A stretch of 64,000 nucleotides of DNA from CAYPEL01 sp036479985 (GTDB lineage Bacteria > Pseudomonadota > Gammaproteobacteria > DSM-19610). Location: NCBI GenBank assembly GCA_965224815.1, contig CBDDAF010000003.1, positions 2,852,001-2,916,000 of the forward strand, read 5' to 3'. Within the stretch, counting starts at the first letter, position 1. Every line of letters begins with the position of its first letter. The translations under genes and the position numbers were made by a program. The notes below the pieces were generated by a model, which made no database searches, was not told the DNA's origin, and saw nothing but the letters and a program-made list of their open reading frames with translations. Below, piece by piece: positions 52,979 through 62,201 of the stretch.

Positions 52979-53275
52979 TTACAAGCTCAAAAGTAATTTT
53001 GAGTCTTTCTTTCTGAGTTTTAGAAACAAACCGATATTGCCAACACGTTGCAGTAAAAGTGCCCCTGACTCTTCACACAGCTTGTTGAGAATTTGGTCAC
53101 GTTCGTCCCGGTCACCTGCATTCACCTTAACTTTCATTAATTCGTGGTGATTTAATGAGCGTATAAATTCTTCGAGTACGGATTCAGTCAAGCCGCTCGA
53201 ACCTATAGTGACAACAGGTTTTAACTGATGACCGAGGCCACGCAGTTTCTTTTTTTGTGATTCAGAAAGTTGCAT
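52979..53275 (-). CDS. yhbY: Ribosome assembly RNA-binding protein YhbY
   Basis: 98 aa. CRS1-YhbY (CRM) domain: LSESQKKKLRGLGHQLKPVVTIGSSGLT, with the GxxG loop and the ELMKVKV strand. Binds pre-50S particles. It is divergent from rlmE, the conserved arrangement upstream of ftsH. Confidence 0.95.
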   Translation of the reverse strand: MQLSESQKKKLRGLGHQLKPVVTIGSSGLTESVLEEFIRSLNHHELMKVKVNAGDRDERDQILNKLCEESGALLLQRVGNIGLFLKLRKKDSKLLLSL

Positions 53276-53360
53276 ATAATTTAAGTTGTAAGCTGATAAT
53301 TCGGCTTATCATTATCTAGAGACAAAGTGGAAGTATACAGAATGAAGGCGAATAATCGCT

Positions 53361-53984
53361 ATGGCGCGTAGTAAAAGTAGCCAACGCTGGTTAAAAGAAC
53401 ATTTTCAAGATGAGTATGTCAAACGTGCGCAGCGTGAAGGCTACCGCTCGCGTGCGGTCTATAAACTGGCAGAAATTCAGGATAAATACCGTTTGATCAA
53501 ACCGGGTATGACGGTCGTCGATCTTGGTGCGGCACCTGGGGGATGGAGTCAGTATGCATTAGGGTTGCTGGGCAAAAAGGGCCGGATAATTGCAATGGAT
53601 TTGTTACCGATTGAACCTTTGCCGGGGGTTACCATCGTACAGGGAGACTTCATGGAGGATGTAATTCTTCAGCAGCTATTGAGTGCGCTTGAAGACAAAA
53701 CGGTTGGCCTTGTAATGTCTGATATTGCCCCCAATATTAGTGGTGTAGAAGCTGTGGATATTCCCCGGGCAATGTATCTGGCTGAACTGGCAGTAGATTT
53801 TGCTTCCCAAGTATTAGGCCCGGGTGGCGACTTGCTGGTTAAGGTGTTTCAGGGTGACGGTTCAGATCAGCTTTTAAGTGATATTAAGGGACGTTATGAC
53901 AAGGTTCTGGTTAGAAAGCCTAAAGCCTCCCGCCCACGTAGTCGTGAGGTCTACGTGCTGGCTAGGGGTTATAAGGTAGTGTAG
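53361..53984 (+). CDS. rlmE: 23S rRNA 2'-O-methyltransferase RlmE (FtsJ)
   Basis: 207 aa. Methylates U2552 in the 23S A loop. SAM-binding motif VVDLGAAPGGWSQ, VMSDIAPN and the KVFQG region give the K-D-K-E type catalytic set. Located directly upstream of ftsH, as in E. coli. Confidence 0.97.
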   Translation: MARSKSSQRWLKEHFQDEYVKRAQREGYRSRAVYKLAEIQDKYRLIKPGMTVVDLGAAPGGWSQYALGLLGKKGRIIAMDLLPIEPLPGVTIVQGDFMEDVILQQLLSALEDKTVGLVMSDIAPNISGVEAVDIPRAMYLAELAVDFASQVLGPGGDLLVKVFQGDGSDQLLSDIKGRYDKVLVRKPKASRPRSREVYVLARGYKVV

Positions 53985-54080
53985 AATTTCAGGAAAAGAC
54001 GTATTAGCCGAAATGCCTTTTAAGACAAATGCTTCCCTTCATATGGATTCCATTCATCGCGTTACTCGAGGTAACTTATT

Positions 54081-56015
54081 TTGAATGACATGGCGAAAAA
54101 TATCTTGCTCTGGGTGGTCATCGCGATCGTCCTTATGTCCGTTTTCAACAATTTCGGACCACCGGCGCCACGTGTGCAAACGGTGTCTTATTCCACATTC
54201 ATCAATGGTGTTAAGTCTGGAAATATTTCCGATGTAAAAATCGCAGGCCGCACCATTGAGGGTCGTTATGCGAACGGTGAAACTTTTTCTACGCTGACGC
54301 CTAACGATCCGAAAATGATCGATGATTTACTTGCCAACGGTGTCGAGGTCAACGTTAAGGAACCTGAACAGGATTCCATGTTGATGCAAATCTTTATTTC
54401 CTGGTTCCCGATGTTGCTGCTAATTGGTGTGTGGATTTTCTTCATGCGGCAGATGCAGGGTGGCGGGGGTGGCCGGGGTGCCATGTCGTTTGGTAAAAGC
54501 CGTGCGCGCATGTTGGGCGAAGACCAGGTCAAAATTACTTTCAATGATGTGGCGGGTGTCGAAGAGGCCAAGGAAGAGGTTGCAGAACTGGTTGAATTTC
54601 TGAGTGATCCGAGCAAGTTTCAGAAGCTGGGTGGAAAAATTCCTCGCGGTGTTCTTCTGGTGGGCGCTCCAGGTACAGGTAAAACGCTGCTTGCCAGAGC
54701 TATCGCTGGTGAAGCTAAAGTACCGTTCTTTACGATTTCAGGATCTGACTTTGTCGAAATGTTTGTTGGCGTCGGAGCATCGCGGGTACGCGATATGTTC
54801 GAGCAAGCCAAGAAGCATGCGCCTTGTATCATCTTCATCGATGAAATTGATGCCGTAGGCCGTCACCGTGGTGCCGGGTTGGGCGGCGGGCACGATGAGC
54901 GTGAACAAACCTTGAATCAGTTGCTGGTTGAAATGGATGGCTTTGAAAGCAATGATGGTGTGATCGTGATTGCTGCCACTAACCGTCCGGACGTGCTTGA
55001 CCCTGCACTATTGCGTCCTGGCCGTTTTGATCGTCAGGTCGTTGTGCCGTTGCCGGACATTCGTGGCCGTGAACAGATTTTGAAAGTGCATCTGCGCAAA
55101 GTGCCGATGGATGAAAATATCAAACCCGCCATTATTGCGCGTGGTACGCCAGGCTTTTCCGGTGCTGATCTGGCAAACCTGGTGAATGAAGCGGCGTTGT
55201 TCGCTGCGCGTGCAAATAAGCGTTTGGTCGACATGGATGATATGGAGAAAGCCAAGGACAAGATCATGATGGGTGCCGAGCGCAAGTCCATGGTGATGAA
55301 TGAGGAAGAGAAAAAATTAACTGCCTATCATGAAGCTGGCCACGCTATTGTTGGCCGTCTAGTGCCGTCGCATGATCCGGTGTACAAAGTCTCTATTATT
55401 CCTCGCGGACGTGCTTTGGGTGTGACGATGTTTCTGCCTGAAGAAGACCGTTACAGCTTTAGCAAGCAGCGGTTAGAAAGTCAGATCTCCAGTTTGTTCG
55501 GTGGCCGTATCGCGGAAGAATTAATCTTTGGTGAGGATATGGTGACAACCGGAGCCTCCAACGATATTCAGCGCGCAACAGAGCTGGGACGTAATATGGT
55601 CACCAAGTGGGGCTTGTCGGAACGGCTCGGCCCGTTGACGTACAGCGAAGAAGAAGGTGAAGTTTTTCTGGGTCATTCCGTTGCCCAGCACAAGAGCGTT
55701 TCTGACGAAACTGCGCATGCAATCGATGCAGAAGTCCGTTCGATCATTGATCGTAATTACCAGCGCGCCGAGACCTTGTTGAAAGAGAACGAGGATAAAC
55801 TACATGCCATGGCAGCAGCGCTTATTAAGTATGAGACGATCGATGCGAATCAGATTGACGATATTATGGCTGGTAAAGAGCCGCGTCAGCCTCAGGATTG
55901 GGATGATCAAGACAGCACAGGGAGTGGCCAGCCAGTAGACAAGCAGGAAGACACGCAGGAAAAGAAGGATTCTGCACCTGATAAACCGATTGGTGGCCCA
56001 GCCGGGCAACACTGA
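54081..56015 (+). CDS. ftsH: ATP-dependent zinc metalloprotease FtsH
   Basis: 644 aa from TTG 54081, 8 bases after GAGGTAA; ATG 54090 is too far from that site. Two TM helices (about 5-22 and 100-122), AAA domain with Walker A G195APGTGKT202 and Walker B IIFIDEIDAVG, SRH region, and the zinc site H417EAGH421. Inner-membrane hexamer degrading damaged and regulatory proteins. The gene that normally follows, folP, is absent here; a palindromic element starts 15 bp after the stop. Confidence 0.97.
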   Translation: MNDMAKNILLWVVIAIVLMSVFNNFGPPAPRVQTVSYSTFINGVKSGNISDVKIAGRTIEGRYANGETFSTLTPNDPKMIDDLLANGVEVNVKEPEQDSMLMQIFISWFPMLLLIGVWIFFMRQMQGGGGGRGAMSFGKSRARMLGEDQVKITFNDVAGVEEAKEEVAELVEFLSDPSKFQKLGGKIPRGVLLVGAPGTGKTLLARAIAGEAKVPFFTISGSDFVEMFVGVGASRVRDMFEQAKKHAPCIIFIDEIDAVGRHRGAGLGGGHDEREQTLNQLLVEMDGFESNDGVIVIAATNRPDVLDPALLRPGRFDRQVVVPLPDIRGREQILKVHLRKVPMDENIKPAIIARGTPGFSGADLANLVNEAALFAARANKRLVDMDDMEKAKDKIMMGAERKSMVMNEEEKKLTAYHEAGHAIVGRLVPSHDPVYKVSIIPRGRALGVTMFLPEEDRYSFSKQRLESQISSLFGGRIAEELIFGEDMVTTGASNDIQRATELGRNMVTKWGLSERLGPLTYSEEEGEVFLGHSVAQHKSVSDETAHAIDAEVRSIIDRNYQRAETLLKENEDKLHAMAAALIKYETIDANQIDDIMAGKEPRQPQDWDDQDSTGSGQPVDKQEDTQEKKDSAPDKPIGGPAGQH

Positions 56016-56030
56016 TATTCCTTCATTTAA

Positions 56031-56167
56031 GGAGCCTCTGATTTTTTTGTCAGAACCTGTAGGAGCGGCTTTAGCCGCGATGAACGCCGTACACCATCGC
56101 GGCTAAAGCCGCTCCTACAGGATTTGTGCTGTTTCAGTGTCAAGATGCACGACACATCAGAGGTTCC
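56031..56167. repeat. 137-bp composite palindromic element, opposite orientation
   Basis: Ends GGAGCCTCTGAT (56031-56042) and ATCAGAGGTTCC (to 56167), with a nested perfect 26-bp inverted repeat (56056-56081/56096-56121). The right internal flank is the reverse complement of the left flank in the 44353 copy, so this is the same element inverted. Flanking bases are TTAA and TTGA, near but not exact duplicates. Confidence 0.8.
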
Positions 56168-56585
56168 TTGAATTTAATCCTGCAACTAGTCGGCACGCCT
56201 CTAAGTAAATAGACCTAGCGTCTGTCGCCGCATTTCTTATGCTCGGGTAATGGGCGAAGTGAATATGTGACGCCAGATTATTATCAATAGGTTGTTCCTG
56301 TTGCTCTGAAATTCCTGCTTAGTAGCGTTAATTGTTGTGAACACGAAGGCATTAGTCGCTAATTGATCATAATTGGTTCGAATTTTGTTTTGCTAAATCC
56401 ATGGGTAATTATTAATACTGACTAGAAGAATTGTGTAAATTTGCCGATATAATCTTACCGGCGCTAGCGGGATTATCCCGAAAGTCCATAATTGGCAAGA
56501 TATTAGATCTGGGTGCACGATGTCGCTGAATTCTGGCAGGCGCTACAATTATACGACGCAGTACAGACACATTAAGGAGTAATCA
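56168..56585. other. Intergenic region where folP would be expected
   Basis: No ORF or recognisable dihydropteroate synthase remnant. The region is A/T-rich, with TATAAT at about 56449 but a poor -35, and TACAAT at about 56543, either of which could be a glmM promoter. TAAGGAG precedes the glmM start. Confidence 0.5.
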
Positions 56586-57941
56586 GTGTCCAGAAAATAT
56601 TTTGGTACAGACGGTATACGTGGGCGGGTTGGGGAACATCCGATCAATGCTGAATTTATGCTCAAACTGGGTTGGGCAACCGGCCGCGTGTTGGGTAAAG
56701 CCAATGCATCACGGGTTGTTATCGGTAAGGATACGCGCATCTCCGGCTACATGTTTGAATCCGCACTGGAAGCTGGATTGTCTTCTGCCGGTATCGATAT
56801 ACGTTTGCTTGGGCCAATGCCGACACCAGCAATTGCCTATTTAACACGCACTCTACACGCTTGTGCAGGGATTGTTATCAGTGCGTCTCACAATCCACAT
56901 CAGGATAATGGCATCAAGTTTTTTTCCGCAGAGGGGACAAAATTACCGGGTGATGTCGAAGCTGCGATTGAAGCTGAACTGGATAAGCCAATGCATACTG
57001 TCGATTCATCCGAGCTTGGTAAAGCTGAGCGAATGGAGGATGCCCGTGGCAGGTATATTGAGTTTTGTAAAAGTACGATACCGGCAGTGCTGGATTTGAA
57101 GGGTCTGCGCATTGTGGTGGATTGTGCCAATGGCGCAACTTACTACGTTGCCCCCAGTGTGTTGGAAGAACTCGGTGCAGAGGTAATTGCCATCGGTGTT
57201 GATCCGGATGGCTTGAATATTAATGCTGATTGTGGCTCAACGCATCCCGCCACCTTATCTGCAGAAGTTCTCAAACAAAAAGCTGATTTAGGGATTGCTT
57301 TCGATGGTGATGGTGACCGGGTAATCATGGTTGATCATACCGGTGAAGTGGTTGATGGTGACGAGATTCTCTACGTCATAGCTAATAGCAGAAAGACGGC
57401 CGACAGGCTCGGTGGGCCGGTGGTTGGTACGCTCATGAGCAACCTGGGTCTTGAGCATGCCTTGATGAGTGCGGGCATAGATTTTCAGCGGGCCAGTGTC
57501 GGTGATCGTTTTGTCATGGAAATGTTGAAATCCAATGGAGGTGTGTTGGGTGGAGAATCTTCCGGGCATATCATCTGCTTGGACCGCACCTCAACGGGTG
57601 ACGGCATAATTTCAGCGCTTCAAGTGTTGGCGCCGATGGTGCAAAAAGGTGCATCTCTTAAAGACCTGATGTCGGGTATGACCAAGTATCCGCAACGTAT
57701 GGTTAATGTGCCGGTCAAGCAACGTATTGATATGGAGAACTGTGCTCCGGTTCAGGATGCAGTGCGTGATGCGGAAGCGCGGTTAAATGGTAAAGGCCGG
57801 GTATTGTTGCGTCCATCGGGAACCGAACCTTTGATCCGCGTTATGGTGGAAGGTGAAGATGCAGCGCTGGTGCACGATCAGGTGGATGCGCTGGTTGCGG
57901 TTGTTGAACAAGTAGTTGCTGGTCAGGCGGAAACTGTCTGA
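56586..57941 (+). CDS. glmM: Phosphoglucosamine mutase
   Basis: 451 aa from GTG 56586, with AAGGAG 7 bases upstream. Converts glucosamine-6-P to glucosamine-1-P for UDP-GlcNAc. Start KYFGTDGIRG, phosphoserine site S101 (ISASHNPHQDNG), metal loop DGDGDRV, and the C-terminal phosphate-binding RPSGTEPLIRVM. It is separated from ftsH by 570 bp, without folP between. Confidence 0.98.
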   Translation: MSRKYFGTDGIRGRVGEHPINAEFMLKLGWATGRVLGKANASRVVIGKDTRISGYMFESALEAGLSSAGIDIRLLGPMPTPAIAYLTRTLHACAGIVISASHNPHQDNGIKFFSAEGTKLPGDVEAAIEAELDKPMHTVDSSELGKAERMEDARGRYIEFCKSTIPAVLDLKGLRIVVDCANGATYYVAPSVLEELGAEVIAIGVDPDGLNINADCGSTHPATLSAEVLKQKADLGIAFDGDGDRVIMVDHTGEVVDGDEILYVIANSRKTADRLGGPVVGTLMSNLGLEHALMSAGIDFQRASVGDRFVMEMLKSNGGVLGGESSGHIICLDRTSTGDGIISALQVLAPMVQKGASLKDLMSGMTKYPQRMVNVPVKQRIDMENCAPVQDAVRDAEARLNGKGRVLLRPSGTEPLIRVMVEGEDAALVHDQVDALVAVVEQVVAGQAETV

Positions 57942-57972
57942 CTCTTTCGTGCAAAGGTCTCAAACTAAATTA

Positions 57973-58113
57973 GGATCCAATGATTAATTTGTGCATCTTG
58001 TCATTGTGAACAGTACAAATTCTGAAGGAGCGGCTTTAGCCGCGATGGGGCATGCCGGTTCATCGCGGCTAAAGCCGCTCCTACGTATTCTCGCTAATTA
58101 ATCAGGGGTTTCC
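57973..58113. repeat. Decayed composite palindromic element (third copy)
   Basis: Left end GGATCCAATGAT and right end ATCAGGGGTTTCC are degenerate forms of the family ends. The inner hairpin (58026-58047/58061-58082) is perfect over 22 bp. The left interior (TGTGAACAGTACAAATTCTG) closely matches the 44353 copy. No flanking duplication is visible. It lies between glmM and the hypothetical gene at 58152. Confidence 0.75.
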
Positions 58114-58151
58114 TATCAAATACCCTGCTAAGTTACACGGTAAATAATCTA

Positions 58152-58751
58152 ATGAAGAAAATTATATTACGCAGTTCAGTCTCGGTATTGTTATTAGTAG
58201 CCGTTATTGCCGGGCTGCTTACCATGAATGTATATACCTTTAACCGGCTTACCGATGAAGCGCTGATTGCAAAACTACGTTTCAGTCAGAATGCGGAACA
58301 AGAGTTTCAGGTCGAATTACGTTCCGGAGATTTCTGCCAGGCAGATTACTACCCTGTATATGGTGATGAGTGGCGTATTGATGCGCGTTTTCTTAAATGG
58401 AAACCCTGGGCTAATCTGCTGGGAATGGATGCCAGATACCGGTTGGAGCGTCTTGGTGGTCGGTATCAGAATGTACAGGCCGAAAATACCGGGAAACATC
58501 TGGTGCATGATATTTCACGGCAGCCAGTGATTGACCTTCTGAAGTACAGCGGGCGAAGCTGGGCGGGCTGGATGCCAGTGGATACGCTGTTTGGTAGTTC
58601 TGTTTATGAAAAAATAGATCCTGCTGTTGAATACCTGGTTTACCGTTCCCAATCCGGGTTGTTGGTGAGGAAGCAATCGTTGGCTGCGGCGCATTATAAA
58701 AACGGCACTTTGGTTATCCCGATAGAAAAAGCCTGTTCATCAGCAGGGTAA
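58152..58751 (+). CDS. Conserved hypothetical protein with N-terminal signal anchor
   Basis: 199 aa. Hydrophobic segment at about 8-26, then a soluble periplasmic part rich in Trp and Tyr (DEWRIDARFLKWKPWANLLG, DARYRLERLGGRYQNV). I do not recognise a domain. The pattern suggests a cofactor-free envelope protein; the two cysteines (CQADYYP, KACSSAG) could form a disulfide. It lies between glmM and tpiA on the same strand, with an element upstream. Confidence 0.7.
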   Translation: MKKIILRSSVSVLLLVAVIAGLLTMNVYTFNRLTDEALIAKLRFSQNAEQEFQVELRSGDFCQADYYPVYGDEWRIDARFLKWKPWANLLGMDARYRLERLGGRYQNVQAENTGKHLVHDISRQPVIDLLKYSGRSWAGWMPVDTLFGSSVYEKIDPAVEYLVYRSQSGLLVRKQSLAAAHYKNGTLVIPIEKACSSAG

Positions 58752-58846
58752 TGACTTTTAACTCCTCGTTAAGTCCGGCAAATATTTGATTTTTCAGTGC
58801 CAGACCGCTACGCTACGCGGCTATTTTAAGGTGTGCGGAGGCCGGG

Positions 58847-59599
58847 ATGCGGCAGATATTGGTAGCTGGGAACTGGAAACTGAATGGCTCCCTGAGCAGC
58901 GTTAAACAGCTGGTCGATGGGATTAAAGCGGGTGCTGACGGCATCGGTAAAAATGAAGCTGCGGTTTGTCCACCCTTTATATATATTCCGCTGGTATCGA
59001 ATTTATTGGCAGGCAGTAAGATTGCTTTGGGTTCGCAGGATGTCAGCGATCAGGATGCCGGTGCCTTTACTGGTGAAATCTCTAGTTCGATGCTCAATGA
59101 TTTTAGCTGTAAATATGCCATAGTCGGGCATTCCGAACGGCGCAGTCTGTATGCAGAAGATGATCAGTTTACGGCCCGGAAATTTGCTGCTGCCCGCAAG
59201 GCGGGTCTGAAGCCTATACTCTGTGTAGGTGAATTACTCGAAGAGCGTGAACAGGGCATTACCGAACAGGTTGTTGCACGTCAGCTTGATGCCGTCATTG
59301 AGCTCGAAGGTGTGGCAGCGCTTAATGATGCAGTCATTGCTTATGAGCCGGTCTGGGCAATCGGTACCGGTAAAACAGCGTCACCGGATCAGGCGCAAGA
59401 TGTCCATGCCTTCATTCGTAACAAAATCAGTGGACTGGATGCAGGCGTCGCTGACAAGGTGCAAATACTCTACGGTGGCAGTGTGAAAGGTGCCAATGCT
59501 CAGGAGTTGTTTGCGATGCCGGATATTGATGGTGGTCTGATTGGTGGTGCATCACTACAAGCAGAAGAGTTCCTTGCGATTTGTAAGGCAGGTAATTAA
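58847..59599 (+). CDS. tpiA: Triosephosphate isomerase
   Basis: 250 aa. Interconverts dihydroxyacetone phosphate and glyceraldehyde-3-phosphate. Active-site motifs: NWKLNG (Asn/Lys), VGHSERR (His), and AYEPVWAIGTGK (Glu with the mobile loop), and LYGGSVK near the end. GGAGG precedes the ATG. It is followed by secG, tRNA-Leu and nuoA, a common order. Confidence 0.98.
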   Translation: MRQILVAGNWKLNGSLSSVKQLVDGIKAGADGIGKNEAAVCPPFIYIPLVSNLLAGSKIALGSQDVSDQDAGAFTGEISSSMLNDFSCKYAIVGHSERRSLYAEDDQFTARKFAAARKAGLKPILCVGELLEEREQGITEQVVARQLDAVIELEGVAALNDAVIAYEPVWAIGTGKTASPDQAQDVHAFIRNKISGLDAGVADKVQILYGGSVKGANAQELFAMPDIDGGLIGGASLQAEEFLAICKAGN

Positions 59600-59642
59600 T
59601 CAACCAGGTTGAAGTGCTGTTTAGGCGCTTCAGGAAGGACAT

Positions 59643-60059
59643 ATGTTTCAGATATTCCTGATTATTCAAGTATTACTGGGGCTGAGCATTATCGCCCTCG
59701 TGCTGCTGCAACAAGGTAAAGGTGCTGATATGGGGGCTGCCTTCGGGAGTGGTTCCTCTGGCACTGTGTTTGGTTCACGTGGTGGTGGTTCATTTTTTAC
59801 CCGATTGACAGGTATTTTAGCGGCTTTGTTTTTTGCTAATAGTGTGTTGCTGTCTTCCCCTCTGGTGCATGACCCCGATGCTTCAAATGCAAGTGTTACG
59901 GAGCAAATTGGCGTTGCTACCGAAGCGGAGGATGTGCTGACTGAAGAAGTGCCGGCAATCGATGTGCCTCCGGCTGACTTACCAGACATGCCAGCGCTCG
60001 ATAGTGACAACCCTGGGGTGGCTCAGGAGCCAGCAGAGCCTGGCGACCTTCCGGAATAA
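59643..60059 (+). CDS. secG: Protein-export membrane protein SecG
   Basis: 138 aa. Two TM helices (about 2-22 and 52-72) linked by the typical QQGKGADMGAAFGSGSSGTVFGSRG. The C-terminal tail (about 80-138) is long, acidic and proline-rich, a feature seen in some gammaproteobacteria. It assists SecYE translocation. AGGA precedes the start. Confidence 0.96.
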   Translation: MFQIFLIIQVLLGLSIIALVLLQQGKGADMGAAFGSGSSGTVFGSRGGGSFFTRLTGILAALFFANSVLLSSPLVHDPDASNASVTEQIGVATEAEDVLTEEVPAIDVPPADLPDMPALDSDNPGVAQEPAEPGDLPE

Positions 60060-60098
60060 TTGCCTCATAATAATTGTAAATCAACATTCATTAATTTA

Positions 60099-60183
60099 GC
60101 CGACGTGGTGGAATTGGTAGACACGCTGTCTTGAGGGGGCAGTGGCGAAAGCTGTGCCGGTTCGACTCCGGCCGTCGGCACCA
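60099..60183 (+). tRNA. tRNA-Leu (anticodon GAG)
   Basis: 85-nt class II tRNA. Acceptor GCCGACG/CGTCGGC, encoded CCA, anticodon stem CTGTC/GGCAG enclosing loop TTGAGGG (anticodon GAG), long variable arm, and T-loop GGTTCGACTCC. Reads CUC/CUU codons. Located between secG and nuoA, as is common. Confidence 0.97.
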
Positions 60184-60260
60184 TCACTGAATTATATCTT
60201 TTCCAGCAATGATCTAGCTCGTGTTTTTAACGGGATCTGTGATATATCAATTGTATATAG

Positions 60261-60370
60261 ATTAGCCGCCAAGACGCCATGAACGCCAAGTTCTTTTTGC
60301 ACACTGCGCTTCGCGCAGTGAAAAAAACAAACAAGTATTTCTTGGCGTTCTTGGCGCCTTGGCGGCTAAT
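60261..60370. repeat. Long inverted repeat ATTAGCCGCCAAG...CTTGGCGGCTAAT
   Basis: 30-bp arms (60261-60290 and 60341-60370) with two mismatches. The centre holds a perfect 8-bp hairpin CACTGCGC-TTC-GCGCAGTG (60302-60320). It shares AAGTATTTCTTGGCG with the repeat at 22715-22796. It lies between tRNA-Leu and the nuo promoter and may insulate them. Apart from the promoter, nothing else is seen in this 412-bp gap. Confidence 0.7.
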
Positions 60371-60494
60371 TAATTGAATGTGTAACGCTACGGTTATCGC
60401 AGGCTAGACAATAGTCCTCTCATGGGCATTTTTTATGACCCCAGAAGCATTATTAACCCACTGATTTAACTACAAAAGCAAACACCTCCTTTGC

Positions 60495-60524
60495 TTGACA
60501 CTTATTCACTTACTGGCCTAGACT
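60495..60524 (+). promoter_or_regulatory. Candidate nuo operon promoter
   Basis: TTGACA (60495-60500), 18-bp spacer, TAGACT (60519-60524). The predicted start is about 65 bp upstream of the nuoA ATG. This is a good sigma-70 match for a long operon. Confidence 0.55.
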
Positions 60525-60595
60525 GCTGAACGCTATGCGGCACACCATCCATAACTAAAATCAGGTGGCTGCAACTGGTACCGGAGGACTGATCT

Positions 60596-60952
60596 ATGCT
60601 CGAAAACTACCTGCCAATTCTGCTCTTTATTTTAGTTGGGCTCGGCTTTGGTTTGGGGCCTATTATCATAGGTTTTTTGTTGGGGCCAAGAAAACCGTAC
60701 AGCGAAAAATTATCTCCTTACGAATGCGGCTTCGAAGCCTTCGAAGATACTCGCATGCGTTTTGATGTGCGTTATTACCTGGTTGCAATTCTGTTCATCA
60801 TTTTCGATCTGGAAATTGCTTTCCTGTTTCCATGGGCTGTGGTGCTCGATCAAATTGGTTGGTTCGGTTACATCGCCATGATGATTTTCCTTGGCATTCT
60901 AGTTATCGGTTTTATCTATGAATGGAAGAAGGGTGCTTTGGAATGGGAGTAG
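60596..60952 (+). CDS. nuoA: NADH-quinone oxidoreductase subunit A
   Basis: 118 aa with three TM helices and the conserved cytoplasmic loop SPYECGFEAFEDTRMRFDVRYYLVA. A small membrane subunit next to the quinone site of complex I. CGGAGGAC lies before the ATG. First gene of the operon; it overlaps nuoB by 10 bp. Confidence 0.98.
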   Translation: MLENYLPILLFILVGLGFGLGPIIIGFLLGPRKPYSEKLSPYECGFEAFEDTRMRFDVRYYLVAILFIIFDLEIAFLFPWAVVLDQIGWFGYIAMMIFLGILVIGFIYEWKKGALEWE

Positions 60953-61419
60953 AAGGCATTCTTGAGGAAGGATTTGTTACCACCTCTGCTGACAAATTAA
61001 TTAACTGGGCACGCACCGGTTCGATGTGGCCGATGACTTTTGGTCTGGCGTGTTGTGCGGTTGAAATGATGCAAGCAGGTGCTTCACGTTATGACCTGGA
61101 TCGTTTCGGGATTGTATTCCGTCCTAGCCCGCGTCAATCGGATGTCATGATTGTTGCCGGAACCTTGTGTAACAAAATGGCACCGGCTCTGCGTAAGGTA
61201 TATGACCAGATGGCCGAGCCACGTTGGGTGATCTCCATGGGTTCTTGCGCTAACGGCGGTGGTTATTACCATTATTCTTATTCAGTGGTGCGGGGCTGTG
61301 ACCGTATCGTCCCGGTGGATGTGTATGTGCCAGGTTGTCCGCCGACTGCTGAAGCTTTGTTGTACGGTATTTTGCAACTGCAAAATAAAATTCGCCGTAC
61401 CAATACCATCGCTCGCTGA
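60943..61419 (+). CDS. nuoB: NADH-quinone oxidoreductase subunit B
   Basis: 158 aa from ATG 60943, inside the nuoA 3' end; this gives the canonical MGVEGILEEGFVTTSADKLINWARTGS, unlike the upstream start. Binds cluster N2: cysteines in LACCAVEMM, SMGSCANGG and YVPGCPPTAEAL. It delivers electrons to quinone. Confidence 0.97.
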   Translation: MGVEGILEEGFVTTSADKLINWARTGSMWPMTFGLACCAVEMMQAGASRYDLDRFGIVFRPSPRQSDVMIVAGTLCNKMAPALRKVYDQMAEPRWVISMGSCANGGGYYHYSYSVVRGCDRIVPVDVYVPGCPPTAEALLYGILQLQNKIRRTNTIAR

Positions 61420-61437
61420 TTATTAATTATAGAAAAT

Positions 61438-62151
61438 ATGAAGCCCTCAGAACTTCAGGATAGATTGCGGGAACGATTCAGCGATAAGCTGCAACAATGC
61501 AGTGTGTCTGTCGGCGAGGTAACGATTGAAGTTTCGCCTGCTGATTTGTTAGATATTTGCACAGCTTTGCGAGATGAACAGGACTTTAAGTTTGAACAAT
61601 TACTCGATGTTTGTGGCGTTGACTATTTAGCGTATGGCAATGCTGAATGGGAAACTGACAATGTCACCAATGCTGGGTTTAGCCGGGGAGTTTCAGTTAA
61701 TACTTCTGAACGCCTGTCATTTTTGGAAGATGAATTATCAGTGGAAGCTTCCTCCAGCGAGCGCCGCTTTGCGGCGGTTTACCATCTGCTGTCGATGCGT
61801 CATAACCACCGGTTACGCATTCGTGTATATGTGCCAGACAGTCAGTTACCCGTGATTCCTTCGGTGATTAATATCTGGAGTGGAGCAAACTGGTTTGAGC
61901 GTGAAGCCTTCGATATGTACGGCATTATTTTTGAAGGCCATCCGGATTTACGCCGCATCCTGACAGACTACGGTTTTATCGGTCACCCATTCCGCAAGGA
62001 CTTTCCGCTGTCCGGAAATGTGGAAGTGCGTTACGACCCGGAGAAACAGCGCGTTATCTATCAGCCGGTCAGTATTGAACCGCGCGTTTTGGTTCCGCGT
62101 GTGATTCGTGCTGAAGGTGCATCTAATGAAACGGATGTTAAAGATGATTAA
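61438..62151 (+). CDS. nuoC: NADH-quinone oxidoreductase subunit C
   Basis: 237 aa. The 30-kDa subunit with ANWFEREAFDMYGIIFEGHPDLRRILTDYGF, followed by HPFRKDFPL. Forms the peripheral arm with NuoB and NuoD; separate from NuoD, unlike in E. coli where they are fused. 18 bp after nuoB. Confidence 0.97.
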   Translation: MKPSELQDRLRERFSDKLQQCSVSVGEVTIEVSPADLLDICTALRDEQDFKFEQLLDVCGVDYLAYGNAEWETDNVTNAGFSRGVSVNTSERLSFLEDELSVEASSSERRFAAVYHLLSMRHNHRLRIRVYVPDSQLPVIPSVINIWSGANWFEREAFDMYGIIFEGHPDLRRILTDYGFIGHPFRKDFPLSGNVEVRYDPEKQRVIYQPVSIEPRVLVPRVIRAEGASNETDVKDD

Positions 62152-62201
62152 TCAGCCATTCCGCTCCTACAATGCTGAACAAAAAATTCTGAGCCTGAAA
62201 T

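Noticed and set aside
60261..60370. Small RNA gene after tRNA-Leu
   Set aside because: The strong structure is explained by a dispersed inverted repeat related to 22715-22796; no promoter or terminator of its own was found.
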